64,000 nucleotides of DNA from Carnobacterium divergens DSM 20623 (lineage in GTDB: Bacteria > Bacillota > Bacilli > Lactobacillales > Carnobacteriaceae), in contig NZ_JQLO01000001.1 of NCBI RefSeq assembly GCF_000744255.1, positions 248,001 to 312,000 on the forward strand. Reading direction: 5' to 3'. This document shows, piece after piece, positions 58,680-64,000 of this stretch. Both the position numbers and the translations under genes were made by a program. The notes beneath the pieces were generated by a model that saw nothing but the letters and a program-made list of their open reading frames with translations, did not search any database and was not told the DNA's origin. Within the stretch, counting starts at the first letter, position 1. Every line of letters starts with the position of its first letter.

Positions 58680-58955
58680 ATGGAAAGCAATGTAGGTTAA
58701 ATCTATAAATAAAAATCATAAATACTTTAATAAAGGTGTTTCTGATTTTTTATTTTACTTAAAAGTAAACCAATTATTACACCAGATTCAAAAATCACAG
58801 TTTTTTTGCTAGTTTATCATAAGCATTTTCTTCCCTGTATTTGTCACATCGATATAAATTTCTAATATTTTATGACCTAAAGATTGTTACAATTATGAAA
58901 TAATTGAGCCTATTAAAAAAAGTAGATCAGATAGCTATAAAAATAACTATGAAGA
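58680..58955. repeat. Decayed second copy of sufB 3' end, terminator and integrase tail
   Basis: 58680-58700 repeats the last 21 bases of sufB (18 of 21 identical, would read MESNVG-stop). 58701-58750 follows the sufB terminator (aatactttaataaagg against aacgctttagtaaagg). 58777-58890 follows the integrase 3' end, including accagattcaaaaatcacag and ccctgtatttgtcaca. Weaker similarity goes on to about 58955. Most differences are G-to-A or C-to-T. It is in the same orientation as the copy at 42373-42650, giving an imperfect direct repeat around the defence island. Confidence 0.8.
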
Positions 58956-59077
58956 TTAATAGTTTAGCAAGACTTTTTCAAATGGAGTGTCAGTAAGAGT
59001 TAAAATAATATCTTCAGAAAACTTTAATACGTAGAACAAATTAGGTATACTTAAAACAAAAAGACTAAGGAGATAAT

Positions 59078-59566
59078 ATGGATATAGATAATGGGCTAGT
59101 AAACTTACTTTATACGCATGTTTCAAAGTATAATAGAAAGAAATATTGGGTATGGCGAGCAGAAGTGGTAAATCCTGATTCAAAAAAAAGCAAATTAAAA
59201 AGATACTATTGGTTTTATAAGATAAAAAAAGCCGATGCTTTTAACAATGCCACGATGGGAACTGCAATAGGTAGTGGAGCTCAATTTAAATCTCCCCCAA
59301 TTCTTAGGCACGGACTGAATGGAATTGTAATTTCTCATTATGCTAAAATAGGCCGAGATTGTGAACTATTTCAAAATGTAACAATTGCACAAGATGGACC
59401 TAATAAAAAAGCTGCTGAAATTGGAGATAATTGTTCTATTGGAGCAGGGGCAGTTATCTTAGCGGTAACGATAGGGGATAATGTTAAAATAGGAGCTAAC
59501 GCAGTAGTGACAAAGGATGTACCTAGTAATTGTACAGTGGTTGGAAATCCGGGGAAAATCGTTTAA
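59078..59566 (+). CDS. Hexapeptide-repeat acetyltransferase, serine acetyltransferase-like
   Basis: 162 residues. The C-terminal ~100 residues are a left-handed beta-helix: GIVISHYAKIGRDCELFQNVTIAQ, IGDNCSIGAGAVILAV, IGDNVKIGANAVVTKDVP and VVGNPGKIV, close to CysE-type acetyltransferases. The N-terminus is much shorter than in standard CysE, so it may instead acetylate a sugar or surface polymer. AAGGAGATAAT site. First gene outside the island on the right. Confidence 0.8.
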   Translation: MDIDNGLVNLLYTHVSKYNRKKYWVWRAEVVNPDSKKSKLKRYYWFYKIKKADAFNNATMGTAIGSGAQFKSPPILRHGLNGIVISHYAKIGRDCELFQNVTIAQDGPNKKAAEIGDNCSIGAGAVILAVTIGDNVKIGANAVVTKDVPSNCTVVGNPGKIV

Positions 59567-59576
59567 ATTGATTAAG

Positions 59577-59605
59577 AAAACTCGCTTTAGGCGAGTTTTT
59601 TTGAC
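59577..59605 (+). terminator. Intrinsic terminator
   Basis: aaaactcgc / gcgagtttt with a T run. The following 200 bases to 59808 hold no gene. Confidence 0.85.
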
Positions 59606-59808
59606 TTTAAAAGGTAGAATAGCTTACTATTACTGATGGCGTTTTTATTAAAAAACCATACTATACTGCTTCTCCAAACGTCTAGAATTTCTTAGATTCT
59701 TTGTTATTGAAAAAAGAAATCAACCATCATCTATCTCCAAAAAGCTACATTTGTACTATTTAAAAATAGTCGGTATAATTTAAAAAAAGAACTTATTTGG
59801 AGGAAACA

Positions 59809-60246
59809 ATGAACATCAGAAAATCAACCAATAAGGATACGACAATTGCAGCTGAACTTTACGTCAAAACATTTAGCCAAGAACCCTGGAATGAAAAAAA
59901 TAAAGTAGAGGATATCGTAGCGCATTTTCAACGTTTAACCCAGATGAACACGGAAAAATCCTTTATTTTAGAAAAAGATCAAATGATGATAGGAATCGCA
60001 TTAGGTTTTACAAGATCGTGGTATAAAGGAAATCAGTACCACCTCGACACATTTTGTATAGATCCAGCTTTTCAAGGTAGAGGTTACGGAAAATTATTTA
60101 TGAATAAAATCAAAAATGAGCTAGTGGCTGACGAAGTTCATACGATTATTTTAGATACGGATCGAGATATGCCAGCTGAAAAATTTTATCAATCCACGGG
60201 TTTCACTAAACTGGCTGACTCGGTTTTATATGCGATTGATTTTTAA
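59809..60246 (+). CDS. GNAT-family N-acetyltransferase
   Basis: 145 residues with the acetyl-CoA loop in IDPAFQGRGYGKLFMNKI (QGRGYGK) and the downstream strand TIILDTDRDMPAEKFYQSTGF. Substrate unknown. ATG 59809 with GGAGG five bases upstream is preferred to a TTG at 59797. Confidence 0.88.
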   Translation: MNIRKSTNKDTTIAAELYVKTFSQEPWNEKNKVEDIVAHFQRLTQMNTEKSFILEKDQMMIGIALGFTRSWYKGNQYHLDTFCIDPAFQGRGYGKLFMNKIKNELVADEVHTIILDTDRDMPAEKFYQSTGFTKLADSVLYAIDF

Positions 60247-60324
60247 ACAACTCTTCCCAATTGAGTGTCAGAAATATGGTGAGGGAACATTAACCAAAAC
60301 GCGGGTAGTGAAAGGTGCATAAAC

Positions 60325-60825
60325 ATGAAAAAGATCATAATAAATGAATTGGAGATTCGTTTAGTTAGATACAATCGCAAGTATTTACCAGCTATCGTAA
60401 CGCTATTTAACAGCACCATTCAAAGGGTAAATAGTAAGGATTACAGTCAAGCTGAATTAAATGAGTGGCTTCAAAAAAATCCTGACCTTGATTCGTGGCA
60501 TGAGAAGTTAACAACTAGCGATTGTTTAGTGGCTATTAAAGAAGAAACTTTAGTGGGATTTGGCAATATAACAAGCGAAGGGTATCTTGATTTATTCTAT
60601 ATTTCTTATACTATGATCCATCAAGGTGTAGGTCGCTTCATTTTTAATGAACTAGAGAAATATGCAGTGTTAGAAAAAGCAAAGTCTATCTATACAGATG
60701 CTTCAATAACAGCAGTCCCATTTTTTACGAAAATGGGTTTAGAAGTGATGAGAAAACAAGACAATCAACGAAATGGTGAAAACCTAGTCAACTATCGCAT
60801 GATAAAGAAATTAGTTGTGAGGTGA
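60325..60825 (+). CDS. GNAT-family N-acetyltransferase
   Basis: 166 residues: LVGFGNITSEGYLDLFYISY, MIHQGVGRFIFNELEKYA (loop HQGVGR) and TDASITAVPFFTKMGLEVM. The layout is that of small YafP-like GNATs. Substrate unknown. AAAGGTG site. Not close enough to the preceding GNAT in sequence to be a recent duplicate. Confidence 0.86.
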   Translation: MKKIIINELEIRLVRYNRKYLPAIVTLFNSTIQRVNSKDYSQAELNEWLQKNPDLDSWHEKLTTSDCLVAIKEETLVGFGNITSEGYLDLFYISYTMIHQGVGRFIFNELEKYAVLEKAKSIYTDASITAVPFFTKMGLEVMRKQDNQRNGENLVNYRMIKKLVVR

Positions 60826-60856
60826 AACGCATTACTTTATTGAGGAGAGAAGACTA

Positions 60857-61042
60857 ATGATTGCAACAAAACGGTTAATACTTCTTTTAGAGATTGATTG
60901 TAACCTAGCCTAGAGTAAAAAAATTAGTCTAGCAGAAGTACAAGAGATACTGACTCATATTGTCTCTTACGATGAAATAGGGAATAGTTTGTTAAACCGT
61001 TTAGACGAACTCAATAATGGATACTTAAAAATTAGAATTTAA
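60857..61042 (+). pseudogene. Small gene with in-frame amber stop
   Basis: ATG at 60857 with GAGGAGAG upstream reads IATKRLILLLEIDCNLA, then TAG (60911-60913), then continues in the same frame with KKISLAEVQEILTHIVSYDE and LDELNNGYLKIRI to TAA at 61040. The absence of other disruptions suggests a recent nonsense mutation or a remnant of a ~61-residue protein. Family not recognised. Confidence 0.45.
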
Positions 61043-61149
61043 CTGAACAAAAACCACCCAATTGTGAATTCCCCTCATTACTGCTACAATAAACAAATAA
61101 ATACATCCACCAGAAATAATCTAAGCAATCAGAGGAGCAAACTAAAACG

Positions 61150-61890
61150 ATGAGAAATATCAAACTAACAATTGAGTACGACGGAAAACGCTATTTAGGC
61201 TGGCAAAGGCTGGGAGATTCTGATAACACCATTCAAGGGAAAATCGAAGGTGTTTTAACACAACTCACAGGAGAAAAAATTGAAATTATCGGTTCAGGTC
61301 GAACCGATGCTGGCGCCCATGCAAGGGGACAGGTGGCGAATTTTAAAACGGAGACAACCATGGAGCGAGAAAAAATGCTTGATTTTATGAACCGTTACTT
61401 ACCGCAAGACATTATCATAAAAAAAGTAGAAGACGTTCCTGAACGCTTCCATGCCAGGTATAACACGACGGGCAAAAAGTACAGCTACTATGTTTGGAAT
61501 GATGCCATTCCTTCTGCCTTTGAACGTTACTATAGCTTACACTATCCTCAACCGTTAGACATTGATAAAATGAATCAAGCTTGTAGCCTATTAGTAGGAA
61601 GCCATGATTTTCTTGGTTTTTCATCTCTTAAAAAAATGAAAAAATCAACCGTTAGAACCATTGACGAGCTTTCTATTCAAAGAGAAGGCAGCTTACTCCA
61701 TTTCACTTTTGTAGGGGATGGCTTCTTGTACAATATGGTTCGAATTATCATGGGTACCCTTTTAGAAATTGGAGCAGGTACGATGGAAGTAAGTGCAATT
61801 GAAGAGATATTTAAAAATAGAATTAGACAACATGCAGGTGAGACAGCTCCTTCTCATGGACTGTTTCTGGATGAAGTCTATTATCGTTAA
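61150..61890 (+). CDS. truA: tRNA pseudouridine(38-40) synthase
   Basis: 246 residues: IEYDGKRYLGWQR, the catalytic Asp in GSGRTDAGAHARGQVANF, FHARYNTTGKKYSYYVW and LYNMVRIIMGTLLEIG. Modifies U38-U40 of the tRNA anticodon arm. Monocistronic here, whereas truA often follows ribosomal-protein or ecf genes. CAGAGGAGC site. Confidence 0.97.
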   Translation: MRNIKLTIEYDGKRYLGWQRLGDSDNTIQGKIEGVLTQLTGEKIEIIGSGRTDAGAHARGQVANFKTETTMEREKMLDFMNRYLPQDIIIKKVEDVPERFHARYNTTGKKYSYYVWNDAIPSAFERYYSLHYPQPLDIDKMNQACSLLVGSHDFLGFSSLKKMKKSTVRTIDELSIQREGSLLHFTFVGDGFLYNMVRIIMGTLLEIGAGTMEVSAIEEIFKNRIRQHAGETAPSHGLFLDEVYYR

Positions 61891-61915
61891 GCTGAAAAAA
61901 CCCTCAACTAAATAA

Positions 61916-61980
61916 GCAAAAAGGCTTTTCCTAAAAATAAACTCATTCGTGGTTTTGTTTTTAGAGAAAAGCCTTTTTTG
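61916..61980. terminator. Long bidirectional terminator
   Basis: aaaaaggcttttcctaaaaa pairs with ttttagagaaaagccttttt across an AT-rich loop, between convergent truA and the LysR gene. Confidence 0.75.
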
Positions 61981-61992
61981 TAAGTAAGGGAG

Positions 61993-62859
61993 TTAAATCG
62001 ACTGAATACACTGTAAAAAAGCAGTAGCAGATCTTGAAAAAAATGAATCTTTTTTCCAAACAATACTGATGGAGGCAGTCAACTCTGGCATTAATGGAAT
62101 GAAGGTTAAATTCGTACCAGCGGTGTTGATAATGCCATCAATACAAAGCGCACTAGCCACATCTTCTTTTACTAATAAAGAAGCATTATAGAGCAAATTA
62201 TAGGTGCCCACTACATTTAAATGATCCAAATTTCCCCCTAACCACTCAGCTAATTGAGTATCCACAAAAGATTGATTAGAAACCAATAAAGGAACCGTTT
62301 CAATATCTTTAGGAGAAATCGTTTGTTTAGAAAACAAAGGACTAGCTGAATGAACCATTAACCCCCAACGATCCACCAAAGGCAACTGAATAAAATCATA
62401 TTTCTGTTTTTCAACAGGATCAATCACCAATCCAAAATCCAGCACACCTTTGTCAATTTTTTCCAACACATCATCCGCATTCCCGCTATAAAGTTCCAAT
62501 TGAATATCAGGGTGTTCTTCCCTTAAGTGATAAAGAACTTTCCCAATCAACTGAAAGGCCAGCGTTTCACCTCCACCAATGGTTATTTTCCCACTAATAC
62601 GATCCTTTTTAATTAAATTAGCAGTGGTTGAATCAACTAAAGAAAGAATTTCTTTCCCCTTGTTGACCAAATAAACACCATCCTCCGTTAACGTAATAAA
62701 TCGATTGCCACGTTCAAATAACGTCACACCCAGTTCTTCCTCCAATTCCTTCAATTGTTTTGAAAGAGTGGGTTGAGAAAGATGGAGGACTTGTGCAGCT
62801 TGACTAATTGTTTTTTCCCTAGCTACGGTTAAAAAATAGTTTAAAACACGCAATTCCAT
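61993..62859 (-). CDS. LysR-family transcriptional regulator
   Basis: 288 residues: N-terminal LysR helix-turn-helix (LNYFLTVAREKTISQAAQ, LHLSQPTLSKQLKELEEELG, LFERGNRFITLTEDG) and a two-lobed substrate domain (ITIGGGETLAFQLIGKVLYH onward). It is divergent from an acetyltransferase-dehydrogenase pair that it probably controls. Confidence 0.93.
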   Translation of the reverse strand: MELRVLNYFLTVAREKTISQAAQVLHLSQPTLSKQLKELEEELGVTLFERGNRFITLTEDGVYLVNKGKEILSLVDSTTANLIKKDRISGKITIGGGETLAFQLIGKVLYHLREEHPDIQLELYSGNADDVLEKIDKGVLDFGLVIDPVEKQKYDFIQLPLVDRWGLMVHSASPLFSKQTISPKDIETVPLLVSNQSFVDTQLAEWLGGNLDHLNVVGTYNLLYNASLLVKEDVASALCIDGIINTAGTNLTFIPLMPELTASISIVWKKDSFFSRSATAFLQCIQSI

Positions 62860-62886
62860 TTAAAATACCTCCTATAGTTAAAAATA

Positions 62887-62900
62887 ATAGCTAGCTATTG
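62887..62900. promoter_or_regulatory. Candidate LysR operator
   Basis: The 14-base perfect palindrome AATAGCTAGCTATT lies in the 117-base divergent region between the LysR gene and the acetyltransferase gene, where LysR proteins bind. Confidence 0.55.
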
Positions 62901-62976
62901 TATATAAGTATTAGTTAAGTATAACGTAATCCATTACAATAAAGTAGTAAAATAATTTATGTTTAGGAGGGAAAGT

Positions 62977-63543
62977 ATGCTTAAACCTACACTACAAGAA
63001 AAACTAATTGGCAAAGAAATACTACCAGAAACGACACTCTATAAAGAAATTCACACTGTAAAAGCAGACAATGAGCGCTTAGTGATGGAATTAAATAGCC
63101 AATATCATACTCCACAAGAAATACAGAACTATTTAAAAAAAATCACTGGTAAAGAAGTTGATGCTTCAGTTAACATTTCACAACCCTTTTACAGTGATTT
63201 TGGCAAACACATCACCTTTGGCAAGGATATTTTCATCAATCAAAATGTAACATTTGTTGATTTAGGCGGCATTACAATTGAGGATCAAGTATTGATTGGT
63301 CCATGCGCGCGCTTAATCACAGTCAATCATTTAACGGACCCGAAAAAACGCCGCGGACTTAGCGTAGCACCTATTCGGATCAAAAAGAACGCATGGATTG
63401 GAGCGAACGTTACCATTTTACCGGGCATTACAGTTGGTGAAAATGCCATTATTGCAGCAGATTCTACGGTGACTAAAGATGTACCAGCAAATGTCATCGT
63501 AGCAGGAAGTCCAGCCAAAATAATGCGTGAAATAAATCGCTAA
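62977..63543 (+). CDS. Maltose/galactoside O-acetyltransferase-like protein
   Basis: 188 residues of the Maa/LacA family: a helical N-terminus, then the beta-helix with FGKDIFINQNVTFVDLGG, IGPCARLITVNH (catalytic His region), NAWIGANVTILPGITVGENA and PANVIVAGSPAKIMREI. Transfers acetyl groups to sugars. ATG 62977 with TAGGAGGG is preferred over the frame start at 62959. Followed after 60 bases by the SDR gene. Confidence 0.92.
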   Translation: MLKPTLQEKLIGKEILPETTLYKEIHTVKADNERLVMELNSQYHTPQEIQNYLKKITGKEVDASVNISQPFYSDFGKHITFGKDIFINQNVTFVDLGGITIEDQVLIGPCARLITVNHLTDPKKRRGLSVAPIRIKKNAWIGANVTILPGITVGENAIIAADSTVTKDVPANVIVAGSPAKIMREINR

Positions 63544-63603
63544 TATTTTTTGAAAGTCTATTTATGAAGTGCAGAAAATAAGAATTTAAAGGAGAAAAAT
63601 ACA

Positions 63604-64000
63604 ATGACCACAAAAGGAAAAGTCGTAATTATCACAGGAGCTTCATCTGGTATCGGAGAAGCAACCGCTAAGTTGCTAGCTAAAAAGGGCGCAAAACTTG
63701 TCTTAGCTGCCCGCAGAGAAAGTAAGCTGATTAAACTTGTAGACGAAATTAAAGCCGATTCAGGTGAAGCTGTTTATTTCGTCACAGATGTTACAAAAGA
63801 GGAAGACAATCAGAATTTAGTAGCCTTTGCTAAAAAAACCTATGGAAAAATCGATGTGATTTTTCTAAATGCAGGCATTATGCCAAGCTCACCATTATCT
63901 GCTCTTAAGGTCAAAGAATGGAACGAAATGATTGACATCAATATCAAAGGTGTCTTAAACGGAATTGCCGCAGTATTGCCGTTATTCATTGAACAAAAAT
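63604..64000 (+). CDS. Short-chain dehydrogenase/reductase, 5' part
   Basis: 132 codons to the window edge. The Rossmann motif TGASSGIGEATAKLLA, the acidic site VTDV, NAGIMPSSPLS and the helix EWNEMIDINIKGVLNGI mark a classical SDR using NAD(P)H. The substrate is unknown; the Ser-Tyr-Lys part lies beyond the window. AAAGGAGAAAAATACA ribosome site. Confidence 0.93.
   Translation, partial: MTTKGKVVIITGASSGIGEATAKLLAKKGAKLVLAARRESKLIKLVDEIKADSGEAVYFVTDVTKEEDNQNLVAFAKKTYGKIDVIFLNAGIMPSSPLSALKVKEWNEMIDINIKGVLNGIAAVLPLFIEQK

Overview
This is a low-GC Gram-positive (Firmicutes, Lactobacillales) chromosome segment. The sufCDSUB iron-sulfur operon, T-box control of metNIQ, a mupG-murQ-murP-murR muropeptide operon, a teichoic-acid type CDP-glycerol transferase family protein, strong AGGAGG ribosome sites and GntR/YtrA and Rrf2 regulators all fit. 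Carnobacteriaceae (for example Carnobacterium) is my best guess, but the sequence alone does not fix the genus.

Layout. 1-9 kb: the end of an EAL phosphodiesterase, a YtrA-type regulator with an ABC exporter, a serine hydrolase, Rrf2 with a YhgE/Pip-like membrane protein, and small VOC and GNAT enzymes. 9-21 kb: aspartokinase; a P1B-4 metal pump with two Fur/PerR-like boxes; the MurNAc-6P operon with a palindromic operator on its -35; uppP; an HdeD-like protein; a 12-TM transporter-like protein; and a lone EIIA-Glc that may serve MurP. 21-36 kb: a second EAL protein, a four-gene thiol/quinone-stress type operon (two ring-cleaving dioxygenases, MhqD-like esterase, flavin reductase), a lactonase, a CDP-glycerol transferase family protein, AI-2E type permease, RodA/FtsW, an ArsC/Spx-like protein, a lone GcvH, and T-box-metNIQ. 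36-42.4 kb: a GATase hydrolase and sufCDSUB.

42.4-58.95 kb is a visibly more AT-rich genomic island inserted at the 3' end of sufB. It begins with a decayed tyrosine integrase. It then carries two defence loci: an ABC-three-component type locus (nuclease gene with a frameshift at an A-AAA-AAA run, middle component, ABC ATPase) and a class 2 DISARM-type locus (drmMII divergent from drmE-drmA-drmB). The place expected for drmC holds an unrecognised, frameshifted gene. The island ends with a decayed second copy of the sufB 3' end, sufB terminator and integrase tail. This implies two successive insertions at the same site, with the older element largely erased.

59-64 kb returns to ordinary chromosome: a hexapeptide acetyltransferase, two GNATs, a small gene with an in-frame amber stop, truA, and a LysR regulator divergent from a maltose-acetyltransferase-like gene and a short-chain dehydrogenase that runs off the window. 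No rRNA, tRNA, intact insertion sequence or CRISPR array was seen.
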